DNA of 64,000 bases from Acinetobacter higginsii (GTDB taxonomy: Bacteria > Pseudomonadota > Gammaproteobacteria > Pseudomonadales > Moraxellaceae). The notes under the pieces were generated by a model, which was not told the DNA's origin, did not search any database, and saw only the letters and a program-made list of their open reading frames with translations. Both the position numbers and the translations under genes were made by a program. The stretch is taken from the NCBI RefSeq assembly GCF_000369525.1, contig NZ_KB850072.1:1176760-1240759 (forward strand). The letters are read 5' to 3'. This document shows positions 16,894-25,817 of the stretch, in pieces (position 1 is the first letter of the stretch; each line of letters opens with the position of its first letter).

Positions 16894-17527
16894 TTTTATA
16901 ATTTAGCCAAGTTGAGCAGACTAAAATCGACTTGGCTTTTTTAATTGAAAGCCCATATTATTGCCCAACCATGATGAGAACGAAATATAAAGTAAGCCTT
17001 ATTCTGATTGCATTAGGCAGATTTTTACCATCTGTACTACTTTATATCTTCCCCAATTTGGACACTTTGAATAGCCACTGATTTTGTAGACACCTTTTAA
17101 TTAGAGGTGGACTGCAACCACTCTCCTAGACATATTTTGTCTATTCTTAAGACCTTTTTAGTAGGAAAATATGCATTCATAGCTAGGTTCATGAACCAAA
17201 TATTTTATAAGCTATTATTTTAATACTCTAAGTAATTAATTTAATTACTTATTAAAAATAAATTTGATTGTGAATTAGATTCTAGGTGAACATAAGATCG
17301 TAGAGATTTACGTTGCTGCCTTCGAGTTCTCATTCCATAAATGGCAGAAGACTTTTACAAGTCGGCTGCCTAGAATCACCCAAGTGAATGTCTCCTGCTA
17401 TTTCAGCACACATCAATCGGAAGATAAGCTGTAATTTTCTATGTTAATTACGCTTAAATGCTAACCCTCTCATTTTTCAACGAGCTCAGGTTATAATGAT
17501 GGTCTCCCCAAATATAGTTGATCTATT
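16894..17527. other. 634-bp spacer with terminator and no firm gene
   Basis: A rho-independent terminator is at 16905-16942. A 36-codon hydrophobic ORF at 16971-17081 (MMRTKYKVSLILIALGRFLP) looks like a membrane-protein stub but has no clear ribosome site. The part at 17290-17420 has several short inverted segments that I could not assign. Nothing else was recognised. Confidence 0.35.
16905..16942 (+). terminator. Rho-independent terminator after the exported hydrolase
   Basis: AGCCAAGT pairs with ACTTGGCT and is followed by a run of six T residues, 12 bp past the stop codon. Confidence 0.8.
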
Positions 17528-17764
17528 ATGAACACCTCCAATGACCCTCTACACGGCAAAAAACTTGCTGACATTTTGGATGAGTTATTGGATTATTACG
17601 GTGGCTTTGAAGGCCTAAGTCGTAAAATTGAAATTAGATGTTTTTGCATAGATCCAAGTGTTAAGTCATCGTTGCGATTCTTACGTACCACACCATGGGC
17701 ACGTGAAAAAGTAGAAAGCTTATATTTGTATGTCTTACGCCAAAAAACCAACCAGAAATCGTAG
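17528..17764 (+). CDS. VF530 family (DUF2132) DNA-binding protein
   Basis: A 78-aa protein whose core NDPLHGKKLADILDELLDYY and NPSVKSSLRFLRTTPWAR-like segment (here DPSVKSSLRFLRTTPWARE) match the VF530 family, a small helical protein with a fold shared with DNA-binding proteins. It stands alone, with long spacers on both sides. The cellular role of the family is unknown. Confidence 0.85.
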   Translation: MNTSNDPLHGKKLADILDELLDYYGGFEGLSRKIEIRCFCIDPSVKSSLRFLRTTPWAREKVESLYLYVLRQKTNQKS

Positions 17765-17932
17765 CTATCAAGTTGACTTGCCTATTAGTCAAGTCCGAGT
17801 TGCTATGGTGTCAATGTCTGTATATATGAGGCAAATATCGTCTATCGTTTCCTGCATAAATTGCAGCAATGCATTTGAATAATCAATCAGTTTTTATTAA
17901 ATAAAGCTGGGTTGGTTTTCTCAAGAAATAAA

Positions 17933-18817
17933 CTAAGCAAAATTTAAGATTACAAAGTCAATGAAACTTTTAAGTTTTGGTGTAATGTGTTTATCTCTCT
18001 GATATACCAAATAAAATGGCTTCTCCGGAATAGAGTGGTCTGGTAATAACTTTATTAAGCTTCCATTTTTTAAGTCATCTTCAACTAATTTGTGAGCCTG
18101 TAAAATAATGCCTAAACCAGATCTTGCTGCTAACAATAATGCATCACCATTATCTATAGTTAATGGACCTGAAACTAAAATAGATTCTTTGTTTCCATCT
18201 ACATCATAGAAAACCCATGGTTTTTTTAAAGTTTGAGGTGTAAATGCAATGCAAGGAGCTTTTATCAAATCTTTTGGATTTTTTATTTCACCAATTTTTT
18301 CTATTAGACTCGGAGAAGCACATAATACCATTTCTCGTTTTTTCAAAGGCCTAGCTATCAGAGTACTATCAGCTAAGTCCCCTGTTCTAAAAACAATATC
18401 AAATCCATCTTCAACAATATCTACATATTTATTTGATAAAGAAAGCTCAATTGATACTTCAGGGTTTTGAGAAAGATATTCTGGTAAAACTGGTGTTAAT
18501 GCATGTACTCCAAATAGTACAGGTGCACTTATACGTAAATTCCCCTTAGGGACTTGCCGATTATCTGCTACTTGAGATTCAGTTTGATGTAAATCAGATA
18601 AAATACGCTTAGCATTTTCATAATAATTTAAACCAATATCTGTAAGGCTTTGACTTCTTGTTGTTCTATTTAATAACTTAACGCCTAAATGCTTTTCAAG
18701 TGCAAAAACATATTTCCCCACAAGCTGAGGAGACATATTTAAAGCATCTCCAGCCGCTGAAAAAGAGCCTAACTCAACTGACCGAACAAATACGGTCATA
18801 CTCCGAAATACATCCAT
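17933..18817 (-). CDS. LysR family transcriptional regulator
   Basis: A 294-aa LysR protein. The HTH (GSFSAAGDALNMSPQLVGKYVFALEKHLG) and the RTTRSQSLTDIG wing identify the family, and the effector domain has the DmlR-like FGVHALTPVLPEYL and FDIVFRTGDLADS segments. The start is the ATG at 18817 (MDVFRSM); the longer frame begins at a TTG at 18853 and adds 12 unlikely residues. It is divergent from the amidohydrolase gene at 18923 with 105 bp between, the usual arrangement for a LysR activator and its target. Confidence 0.86.
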   Translation of the reverse strand: MDVFRSMTVFVRSVELGSFSAAGDALNMSPQLVGKYVFALEKHLGVKLLNRTTRSQSLTDIGLNYYENAKRILSDLHQTESQVADNRQVPKGNLRISAPVLFGVHALTPVLPEYLSQNPEVSIELSLSNKYVDIVEDGFDIVFRTGDLADSTLIARPLKKREMVLCASPSLIEKIGEIKNPKDLIKAPCIAFTPQTLKKPWVFYDVDGNKESILVSGPLTIDNGDALLLAARSGLGIILQAHKLVEDDLKNGSLIKLLPDHSIPEKPFYLVYQRDKHITPKLKSFIDFVILNFA

Positions 18818-18922
18818 TAGAAACTTTTTATTTAAACTGATTATCCATTTCAATAATTTATCACATCAGATCATGGTTTTATACTTAAAACACCAGGATA
18901 AAGAACAGAGTGTAATTAAGAA

Positions 18923-19858
18923 ATGAAAAACTTTAATCGTATTGATGTACATCAACATCTTATTCCATCTTTTTGGAAGAATGCACTTATTAAACAAGGC
19001 GGTGATCCATCAGGTTGGCGTATTCCTGACTGGTCTCCAGAATCTGCTTTAAAATTTATGGATGACAATGATATTCAAACAGGTGTGCTATCTCTTTCAG
19101 CTCCAAGTGTTATGAGTTGGGAAGGTAAAGAAGCTTCAGATATGGGGCGTCATGTTAATGAGTATATTGCAGAACTTGTTCAAAAAAATCCATCACGTTT
19201 TGGTCATTTTATTACTGTACCATTACCAGATATTGATGCTTCTCTTAATGAAATTAAATATGGATTTGATGAACTGAACGCTGATGGTGTTGTATTATTT
19301 TCCAATTATCATGGCTTATATCTAGGTGATGAAAGTTTAGAACCTGTTTGGAAAGAACTAGATTCCCGACATGCAGTTGTTTTCATACATCCATCCAAAT
19401 CTATTGATCCGTTAACGGGTTTACCAAGCCCTTTAATTGATTATCCATTTGATACGACCCGTACTGCAGTGCATATGGTAGCAAATGGTATTTTACGTAA
19501 ATACAGAAATGTTAAAGTAATTTTATCACATGCTGGCGGCTTTTTACCTTTCATCGCAAACCGAGTTGCAGAGCTTTATCCTACTCTCAATGCATCAGTG
19601 ACAAAGAATGAGATTTTAGATGATTTACGTCAATTTTACTTTGATACAGCATTATCAAGCGGACATGTTGCTTTACAAACCCTGTTAAGCTTCGCACAAC
19701 AAGACCACATTTTGTATGGCAGTGATTTCCCTCATGCATCAGTACCTGTAAGTTCATCTTTTGCGCGTGATCTTGATTCATATCCAAATTATCAAGGTAC
19801 TCAACAAGCAGATATAAATCGTGAAAATGCATTAAAGCTATTTAAACGATTACGTTAA
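18923..19858 (+). CDS. Amidohydrolase-2 family protein (ACMSD type), second copy
   Basis: A 311-aa TIM-barrel metal enzyme with H10 and H12 (DVHQHLIPS), FIHPSKS, LSHAGGFLPF and YGSDFPHASVP as metal and catalytic segments. It aligns along its length with the enzyme at 4633-5712 but lacks that copy's basic tail. Family members decarboxylate or hydrolyse aromatic or ring-cleavage acids. It is a single gene followed by a terminator and is very probably controlled by the divergent LysR. The second copy may act on a different but related compound. Confidence 0.84.
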   Translation: MKNFNRIDVHQHLIPSFWKNALIKQGGDPSGWRIPDWSPESALKFMDDNDIQTGVLSLSAPSVMSWEGKEASDMGRHVNEYIAELVQKNPSRFGHFITVPLPDIDASLNEIKYGFDELNADGVVLFSNYHGLYLGDESLEPVWKELDSRHAVVFIHPSKSIDPLTGLPSPLIDYPFDTTRTAVHMVANGILRKYRNVKVILSHAGGFLPFIANRVAELYPTLNASVTKNEILDDLRQFYFDTALSSGHVALQTLLSFAQQDHILYGSDFPHASVPVSSSFARDLDSYPNYQGTQQADINRENALKLFKRLR

Positions 19859-19876
19859 TTCTACTAAAAAATATCT

Positions 19877-19918
19877 AGGATCAATATAATTATCAGTGGT
19901 TGTATTGGTCCTTTTTTT
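19877..19918 (+). terminator. Rho-independent terminator after the second amidohydrolase
   Basis: AGGATCAATA pairs with TATTGGTCCT and runs into seven T residues. Confidence 0.75.
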
Positions 19919-20023
19919 ACCTATTAAAAGAATATTCTAATTAAATTACAGTGTTTTTGCATGCATCTTTAATGCAGCAGCTTATTCTAAGTATCATAAG
20001 TACTGGTCTACGTGGCACTAACT

Positions 20024-20365
20024 TCAATGTACTTTTATGTTTGCTTCAGTTAAATAAGCTTTCTTCGAGGTCTTGTTCCATAAACAAAGCTCTTGACCTG
20101 TTTTGTTTTTCATATGTGCTTGAGGATATTTTCCTTCAATCAGGAGTGCCGAATATCCAACACGATCATCAAACAGCATAACATTGCTCGCTGTCTTGGC
20201 ATTTTTAAGTTGACTCGCTTTTATACAAGCCGTTTTTATTTCCTGATCATGTTTGTTCCATGCCTGCTCAGAACTTGCAAAAGTTATGCTGCTCATTACG
20301 GCAGAACTTGCAAAAAAACCTAAAATAGCAAGATATTTTAATAAGATACGATATTTTAATGCCAT
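20024..20365 (-). CDS. Small exported protein of unknown function
   Basis: A 113-aa protein with a signal peptide (MALKYRILLKYLAILGFFASS...) cleaved near TFASS. The mature part of about 80 residues holds two cysteines that could pair and a VMLFDDRVGYSALLIEGKY core. I recognise no domain. A worn copy of its tail exists at 12979-13050, so the family has been duplicated here. It is divergent from the SDR gene at 20699. Confidence 0.7.
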   Translation of the reverse strand: MALKYRILLKYLAILGFFASSAVMSSITFASSEQAWNKHDQEIKTACIKASQLKNAKTASNVMLFDDRVGYSALLIEGKYPQAHMKNKTGQELCLWNKTSKKAYLTEANIKVH

Positions 20366-20698
20366 GATTATTGCCCTGAAAATTCGAGTGTCTAAATCTA
20401 TACTGGAACAATCTCATAAGAGAATCTAGCTATTTATACATGTTGTAACAGCACCTATTCAGGATTACACATAGTCCTCATCTGTGTGGCTTGAGCTTGT
20501 TTAAATGAAATACAATCCTGTCGATTTAGCATGAAAAATACCTAAAAAGTTTTCTATATCTTTTACAGATCAAGCCTATAGATTTTCTACTGGATTTAAC
20601 GAAAATTTATCGTTTGCTCAGCACACTGTTGAACTTTAATATTATTTTAAAATTAGTTAACTCTTTCATATTCCGAATGACATTAAGAGGTAAAAATC
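20366..20698. other. Divergent spacer, promoter region only
   Basis: This 333-bp spacer separates the small exported protein and the SDR gene. It ends in AAGAGGTAAAAATC, a good ribosome binding site for the SDR. I see no repeat, hairpin or further ORF that stands out. Confidence 0.4.
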
Positions 20699-21400
20699 AT
20701 GACTGAGAAAGTCGCTATTGTTACGGCTGCAGGAAGTGGTATGGGTGCAGCTGTCGCTAAAAAACTAGCAGCAGATGGATACAAAGTTGCAATTCTATCT
20801 TCATCAGGCAAAGGTGAAATCCTTGCGAATCAACTGAATGGCCTAGGTGTTACTGGATCTAATCAATCAATAGATGATATACAACGCCTTATTGATGAAA
20901 CGCTTGCTCGTTGGGGACGTATAGATGTTTTAGTCAACAGTGCTGGACATGGTCCGCGCAAAGGAATTTTAGAATTAACAGATCAAGATTGGCATGATGG
21001 TATAGATACTTATTTTCTCAATGCTGTACGCCCTATTCGTTTAGTGATTCCGATTATGCAACAACAAAAACACGGCGTGATTGTTAATATTTCCAGTGCG
21101 TGGACATTTGAGCCTAGTTCACTATTTCCAACGTCTGCCGTTGCCCGTTCTGGATTAGCAGCTTTTACTAAGATTTGTGCAGACACATATGCTGTTGATA
21201 ATATTCGTATTAATAATGTCTTACCTGGGTGGATTGATAGCCTGCCAAAAACAGATGAACGCACTCACAGCGTTCCAATGAAACGATATGGTTCAACAGA
21301 AGAGATAGCAGCGACAGTTGCTTTTCTTGTGTCGGATGGTGCTGCTTATATCACAGGACAAAATATCCGAGTAGATGGCGGCTTAACTCGCTCTGTATAA
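20699..21400 (+). CDS. Short-chain dehydrogenase/reductase
   Basis: A 233-aa classical-type SDR with a Rossmann start VTAAGSGMGAAVAKKLA (TGxxxGxG class), the NSAGHGPR strand (NNAG position) and ITGQNIRVDGGLTRSV at the end. The catalytic segment is altered: after NISSAWTFEPSS the expected YxxxK reads SAVARSGLAAFTK, so the tyrosine position appears to be changed (SAVARSG) while serine is present. It may thus be a weak or atypical oxidoreductase. It converges on the LysR gene at 21499. Substrate unknown. Confidence 0.85.
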   Translation: MTEKVAIVTAAGSGMGAAVAKKLAADGYKVAILSSSGKGEILANQLNGLGVTGSNQSIDDIQRLIDETLARWGRIDVLVNSAGHGPRKGILELTDQDWHDGIDTYFLNAVRPIRLVIPIMQQQKHGVIVNISSAWTFEPSSLFPTSAVARSGLAAFTKICADTYAVDNIRINNVLPGWIDSLPKTDERTHSVPMKRYGSTEEIAATVAFLVSDGAAYITGQNIRVDGGLTRSV

Positions 21401-21416
21401 TGATTTTTAATCAAAA

Positions 21417-21461
21417 TTTTAAAGGGATAAATTATCTACATATTATATTGTCCCTTTAAAA
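21417..21461. terminator. Bidirectional terminator between SDR and LysR genes
   Basis: TTTTAAAGGGA pairs perfectly with TCCCTTTAAAA; flanking A and T runs allow use from both sides. Confidence 0.7.
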
Positions 21462-21498
21462 TTAAAAATAATCACATCATAATGATAAATATAAGTTT

Positions 21499-22377
21499 TT
21501 ATTTTTGCTCAGTGCCTAAATATTCGATACACCACTGCCAAATTTTATCGACTGTGCTATTGCAATGTGAGGTTTTTTTTCTGACAAGATAATAACTTGG
21601 TTCAACAGTTTTTGTATCCGAAGTTACTTGTACGAGTTTTCCTAACTTAATATCAGCATCCACAAATGCACGGCATGCTAAAGCAACCCCTTGCCCAGAC
21701 AAAGCAGCATCTAATGCTAGCGTAGTTTGATTAAAGACTGCTCCAGATAACTTCGCATTAGTATTCAGAAAGTTTGGCCAATGATCATGGGCATCGTGTA
21801 GCAGTGGCATGTTGATCAACTGTTCAAGTTTCCAAGGCAGCGTCAAATCCTGAATGAAAGCAGGACTTGCTACAGCAATAAGCTCTTGATGAAACAATAA
21901 TCGTGTTTCTAAATTTTCTGGAAATGATTTTTGGGTGAGCCTTATCGCGATATCAACCTGATCACGATCGAAGTCTGACACAACCTCAGTTGCAAGCGTG
22001 CATAAATTGATATCAGGCAGTACTGCATGTAAATCACCTAATCGAGGGATTAACATTTTGGTCGCAATCGTTGGTGTCACGCTTATAGTTACACGATCTG
22101 GCTGCTCTAATAGTGATTCTGTTGATTCAGTCAGAATATCAAAGGCACGAGTTATATCGACCAAATACTTTGTTCCTTCTGGCGTCAAAGATAGTCCCCG
22201 AGGGAGCCGTTGAAATAAAATAACCTTTAGATAATCTTCTAATGCTCGAACCTGCTGAGCGATTGCACCTTGGGTCACTCCCAACTCATCAGCAGCAGCG
22301 CGAAAACTTAACTTCCGCCCTGCTGTTTCAAATGCACGTAAGGCATTTAAAGATGGAAGTTTTCTACGAGATACCAT
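21499..22377 (-). CDS. LysR family regulator, GcvA-like
   Basis: A 292-aa LysR protein whose LPSLNALRAFETAGRKLSFRAAADELGVTQGAIAQQVRALE opening is the signature of the GcvA/AmpR-like group. The effector domain has SVTPTIATKMLIPRL and VDIAIRLTQK segments. I start at the ATG at 22377; the GTG at 22383 is in frame but has no better ribosome site. It converges with the SDR gene, so its target may be elsewhere or the SDR itself. Confidence 0.85.
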   Translation of the reverse strand: MVSRRKLPSLNALRAFETAGRKLSFRAAADELGVTQGAIAQQVRALEDYLKVILFQRLPRGLSLTPEGTKYLVDITRAFDILTESTESLLEQPDRVTISVTPTIATKMLIPRLGDLHAVLPDINLCTLATEVVSDFDRDQVDIAIRLTQKSFPENLETRLLFHQELIAVASPAFIQDLTLPWKLEQLINMPLLHDAHDHWPNFLNTNAKLSGAVFNQTTLALDAALSGQGVALACRAFVDADIKLGKLVQVTSDTKTVEPSYYLVRKKTSHCNSTVDKIWQWCIEYLGTEQK

Positions 22378-22570
22378 AAACACATAAGAAAGTAGTTTTT
22401 CTACACTCTAATTTTTTTGTGAGTTGTATACAAGCCATTAAATTATTTTTAATAAATAAGAGCGTTTTTAATTCCTTTTAGGATGCCCCACATCATTAAT
22501 ATTTCTTACGAACTTAAGCTGTTATCTAAAATGTTATCTGATGATAGACTTTTGATTTTTAATGCAATGG

Positions 22571-22750
22571 TTATAGCTCTAATAAAGGAGCTAATTCCCT
22601 TCTTGCAATCTTATAGGCTTCATCACGGTCTACGCCCAAAGCAACGCGGCATATAAATCGTCCCCAATCAGACTCTTCATGTGCTCTACGAACATACATA
22701 CGAATGCCAGTCTCAAGACGGATAGCCGATGTTTGAATATAAACAATGAT
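22571..22750 (-). pseudogene. C-terminal remnant of a TetR family regulator
   Basis: On the minus strand, 59 codons without a start end at a TAA. The text IRLETGIRMYVRRAHEESDWGRFICR followed by IARRELAPLLEL resembles the C-terminal ligand domain of TetR proteins, where an SDWGRF/PAWGRF motif is common. The frame is closed upstream by TAA and no HTH is left, so the gene has lost its N-terminal two thirds. Confidence 0.5.
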
Positions 22751-22810
22751 TTACACCCTACTTGATTTAAATCAAAGCTTTTATCAATTGTATATAAACC
22801 TTTCCATTCG

Positions 22811-23449
22811 TCATTTTACTTGTCCTTCGTATAGGTAATACAATTCTGCATCTTCAACATCTCCACCCCAACTATATTTCTCTTCTGCGATCTTTAATAA
22901 TCCTTTTCTTTCATAGAACTGAAAGTTTGAACTGTTATCAGTGAAAAGAAAAAAGTCTTTAATTTTCTTATCTTGCAGATAATCAATAAAAAGAGAATAC
23001 AATTTATTGCCTATTCCTAAACCTTGATATCGTTCATCTAAGATAAAAAAATTCAAGGACGCAGCAAAGGTTTTACCACTTTCAAGAAGTAATTTTTCAT
23101 TTAATATCAATGTATCCAGATAATGTTCAAAAACTTCTACTCTTTTGTCTGAAATTATTTCCTGTAGAGCTCTATATTTTCTTATTTTCGCATTAGCCTT
23201 CTGTCTAATGTTATTTATGATTGATGCAGCAATTACTCCAACAATTTCGTCTTTATCACGAACTACAAAAATGCGCGAGGAACTTATGATCACCTCACCC
23301 AAAAAAAATTCTGCCATAGGTCTTACATTCTTTTCAGGGACCCATGAGTTATAATCCCAAGTAGAAACGATCATCTGGTTTATTTTGTCCAAATCACTAT
23401 CAGTTAATTCATCTGCCACTTCATACTCTAAAGAGAAATTACTACTCAT
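22811..23449 (-). CDS. GNAT family N-acetyltransferase
   Basis: A 212-aa acetyltransferase. The acetyl-CoA site is recognisable as LDERYQGLGIGNKLYSLFIDYL (the Q/RxxGxG/A motif) and the final DNSSNFQFYERKGLLKIAEEKY strand-helix. The ATG at 23449 is preferred over a GTG 9 bp upstream, because GAGTGAGAG precedes it. It stands alone between a TetR remnant and a lipid acyltransferase gene. The acceptor is unknown. Confidence 0.85.
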   Translation of the reverse strand: MSSNFSLEYEVADELTDSDLDKINQMIVSTWDYNSWVPEKNVRPMAEFFLGEVIISSSRIFVVRDKDEIVGVIAASIINNIRQKANAKIRKYRALQEIISDKRVEVFEHYLDTLILNEKLLLESGKTFAASLNFFILDERYQGLGIGNKLYSLFIDYLQDKKIKDFFLFTDNSSNFQFYERKGLLKIAEEKYSWGGDVEDAELYYLYEGQVK

Positions 23450-23744
23450 TACTCTCACTCATTTAATTTCAATAAAAAATTGATTTTTAAGGGATATACA
23501 ACATTGCTGGCATCTGTGCCAAGTAAGTATGAAGGTCTTACAAGAAGTATAGCCTATCCTGCCAATTACAAGACATCACATGAATTTTCTGCCTAGGTCA
23601 GTATGGCAACCTATCTTTCTTTTGTTGACAACGCAACGATGAAAGTACGATACGTGATTTAGCTTAGTGATCCCTATTTAAATAAATCAATGGAAGTAAT
23701 TCATTTATGTTAGGCTGATCAGTTTTTCTTAAGAAACAGCTGCT

Positions 23745-24674
23745 ATGACGTATACACGGAAATTTAGGGCAGGAAAGTTTCACTGGTCATTTCTATTACC
23801 TAAGTATTGGGGAATATGGATGGCTTTAATTCTTTTAATGATGTTTGCAATTCTTCCATGGGCGATACAGTGGCGACTTGCAAATATCCTCTCAACACTG
23901 GCTTGGAAAGCGCTCAAATCTAGACGCAAAACAACGATTAGGAATCTTGAACTGTGTTTTCCTGAGAAAAGCAAACAAGAAATACAAGCAGATGCAAAAC
24001 AAGTCTTTTTCAATATGATGTTGGGACTCTTTGAAGCATTGAATGCTTGGTATAGCCCTCGTTGGTTCCAAAAAAGGATGCATATTCATGGTTTAGAACA
24101 TCTTAAAAATGCTAAAGAAAATGGCGTTCTGCTCTTAGGAACACACACTACTTTATTAGATGCAGGTGGCTATATTTGTGGTCGCTTTTTTGAACTTGAT
24201 GTTGTCTATCGTCCTCAAAATAATCCTCTCTTAGATATGCTTATTAGTCGATGTAGAGCTACAATTTATCAGAATCAGATTTCTAAAGATGATATGAAAG
24301 GATTGATCTCAAGTTTAAAGCATGGACATGCTATTTGGTATAGTCCAGATCAGGACTTTGGACTTAAACAAGGGGTGATGGCTCCTTTCTTCAATATACA
24401 AGCAGCAACAGTAACAGCACATAGACGGTTAATTAAAATTACCAAAGCAGCGGCAATTCCTTTATTTTTTTATCGCACGGGTGACATTCGTAACCCCCAA
24501 TACCATATTTTGCTAGAGCCTGCTTTGCAAAATTTTCCAAGTGACTGTGAAGTTGAGGATGCAACACGAGTCAATCTTGTGATTGAGAACCAAATAAAAA
24601 TGTATCCTACGCAATATATGTGGTTCCATCGTAGATTCAAAACTCGGCCCAAAGGTGAAAAAAGCCTGTATTAA
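23745..24674 (+). CDS. LpxL/HtrB-type lipid A acyltransferase family protein
   Basis: A 309-aa inner-membrane-associated acyltransferase with an N-terminal hydrophobic helix (WMALILLMMFAILPWAIQW) and the HX4D catalytic motif in LLGTHTTLLDAGGYICG, then YRPQNNPLLD and WYSPDQDFG, all hallmarks of late acyltransferases of lipid A biosynthesis. It transfers an acyl chain from acyl-ACP to the lipid A precursor or a related lipid. The gene stands alone, so it may be an extra, conditionally used homologue rather than the housekeeping one. Confidence 0.87.
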   Translation: MTYTRKFRAGKFHWSFLLPKYWGIWMALILLMMFAILPWAIQWRLANILSTLAWKALKSRRKTTIRNLELCFPEKSKQEIQADAKQVFFNMMLGLFEALNAWYSPRWFQKRMHIHGLEHLKNAKENGVLLLGTHTTLLDAGGYICGRFFELDVVYRPQNNPLLDMLISRCRATIYQNQISKDDMKGLISSLKHGHAIWYSPDQDFGLKQGVMAPFFNIQAATVTAHRRLIKITKAAAIPLFFYRTGDIRNPQYHILLEPALQNFPSDCEVEDATRVNLVIENQIKMYPTQYMWFHRRFKTRPKGEKSLY

Positions 24675-24720
24675 TTTTCTAATCTAATACATCAAAAGAT
24701 TTAAATTTTATAAGAAAACA

Positions 24721-24747
24721 AAAAAGCTCACATAACGTGAGCTTTTT
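24721..24747. terminator. Bidirectional rho-independent terminator
   Basis: A perfect 11-bp stem AAAAAGCTCAC with its complement and a 5-base loop, flanked by A and T runs. It serves the acyltransferase gene and would also have served the cold-shock remnant on the other strand. Confidence 0.85.
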
Positions 24748-24759
24748 CACTGATCCAAA

Positions 24760-24900
24760 CTAATTAAATGACAGTCTGGTAAAAGCAACTTGTGGTCTTT
24801 TACCTTGGTCAAGAATAGAAAAAACACATTGGTCTTCATTCCAAACTTGAAAACCATGGCTTGGAATTTTGCTGAAATGAGCAAGTAGACCATCACCAGA
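24760..24900 (-). pseudogene. Degraded cold-shock protein remnant
   Basis: The minus strand reads DGLLAHFSKIPSHGFQV, NEDQCVFSILDQGKRPQVAF and then a stop, which is the second half of a CspA-type domain (normally DLFAHFSEI...L.EGQ.V.F....G.RGPQA). RNP2-like residues are partly kept, but the first half, with FGFI, is missing and a TAA closes the frame just upstream. The gene is broken, yet its terminator (24721-24747) is intact. Confidence 0.5.
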
Positions 24901-25079
24901 TTAAAATTAGTCTATGGACCAGATTCTAGGTATGTTTTCTCTCTGCCTCACCGCATTTAGAGCTTGTCTAATAGCAATATAAGCTTAGGCTACACTCTAC
25001 TTGTCAATATTTGAGAGATTAGACATACTTTTACTTGAGTTTAAGTTAGTATAGATTCCTAACAAAGTAAGGATACGAC

Positions 25080-25259
25080 ATGTTCATCGGGTTTAAGATA
25101 ATAAAAAAACAACCTGAACTTCAAAAGGACTTCACACATCAAGAATTTTCTAACCCAATTATGGAGTTTTGGAAATTTTTTGAGAATAATTCTCAGTATA
25201 CGCTGTTGCGATATGAGCATGTTATTGATGGAGTTCGGGCTATTTATTGTAATAAATAG
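25080..25259 (+). CDS. Small protein of 59 aa, unknown function
   Basis: An ATG with a strong TAAGGA site 6 bp upstream opens a 59-codon frame, MFIGFKIIKKQPELQKDF to RAIYCNK. The protein is charged and aromatic-rich, without signal peptide or membrane helix. No family is recognised. A GGATATTC/GAATATCC hairpin at 25289-25318 follows. The antisense frame at 25059-25304 has no ribosome site and I take it as the shadow. Confidence 0.5.
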   Translation: MFIGFKIIKKQPELQKDFTHQEFSNPIMEFWKFFENNSQYTLLRYEHVIDGVRAIYCNK

Positions 25260-25471
25260 CAAAAGCTTTAACATCACATACCCCAGATGGATATTCTGAT
25301 TCATCTCAGCGAATATCCTAATAGATAGAAGGTATGATCAGTTAACTTCTATTTTTTATAGGTTAACGCTTAGTGATCATAGCGTTGAGGATCTGAAGCA
25401 AAAATCTATTTTGTAGATATGCGGGCTAAGTCACAAAACTGATTTCGTTCATAAAATTTACTCATTAAAAA

Positions 25472-25487
25472 ACCCGCCAAAGCGGGT
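25472..25487 (-). terminator. Terminator for the 69-aa minus-strand gene
   Basis: ACCCGC-CAAA-GCGGGT stem-loop; on the minus strand a run of T residues follows directly. Confidence 0.8.
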
Positions 25488-25493
25488 CATGTT

Positions 25494-25703
25494 TTACTCG
25501 ATATAATAGCTATTACCATCGGAGCTATTAAAAACCCAATTCAATGTCGGGTAAATAATCTCACCTTTTATCAAAATATATTCAACTTTGGGGCTCTGTA
25601 CCCGAGTTGATTGAATTGTATTAGTCGTCTTTACTTCGGTGTAGCTTGCTTGCGCCCTTCTTTCTTTACCTTGGAAATCAATAATTGTAATGTCTTTTAG
25701 CAT
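25494..25703 (-). CDS. Small protein of 69 aa, unknown function
   Basis: The ATG at 25703 has TTGGAG 7 bp upstream. The protein starts MLKDITIIDFQGKERRAQ and is mostly beta-strand-like with charged ends (VEYILIKGEIIYPTLNW). There is no signal peptide. It has its own terminator at 25472, so it is probably a real single-gene unit. I recognise no family. Confidence 0.6.
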   Translation of the reverse strand: MLKDITIIDFQGKERRAQASYTEVKTTNTIQSTRVQSPKVEYILIKGEIIYPTLNWVFNSSDGNSYYIE

Positions 25704-25817
25704 CAATATGCTCCAATTTAATCAATCATAGTATGCCTAGCTGCACATATATACAAACGTTAAATTATTAACAGCAGTAATTAATGAAATTCCTGAACAA
25801 GTTCAGCAATTAATTAA

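Noticed and set aside
16971-17081. 36-codon hydrophobic ORF as a gene
   Set aside because: No convincing ribosome site and no family; noted only as a possible stub in the spacer.
19951-20323. Two plus-strand ORFs of 76 codons
   Set aside because: They are antisense to the exported protein at 20024-20365, which has a signal peptide and a decayed paralogue.
25059-25304. 81-codon minus-strand ORF
   Set aside because: It has no ribosome binding site and is antisense to the better-supported 59-codon gene at 25080-25259.
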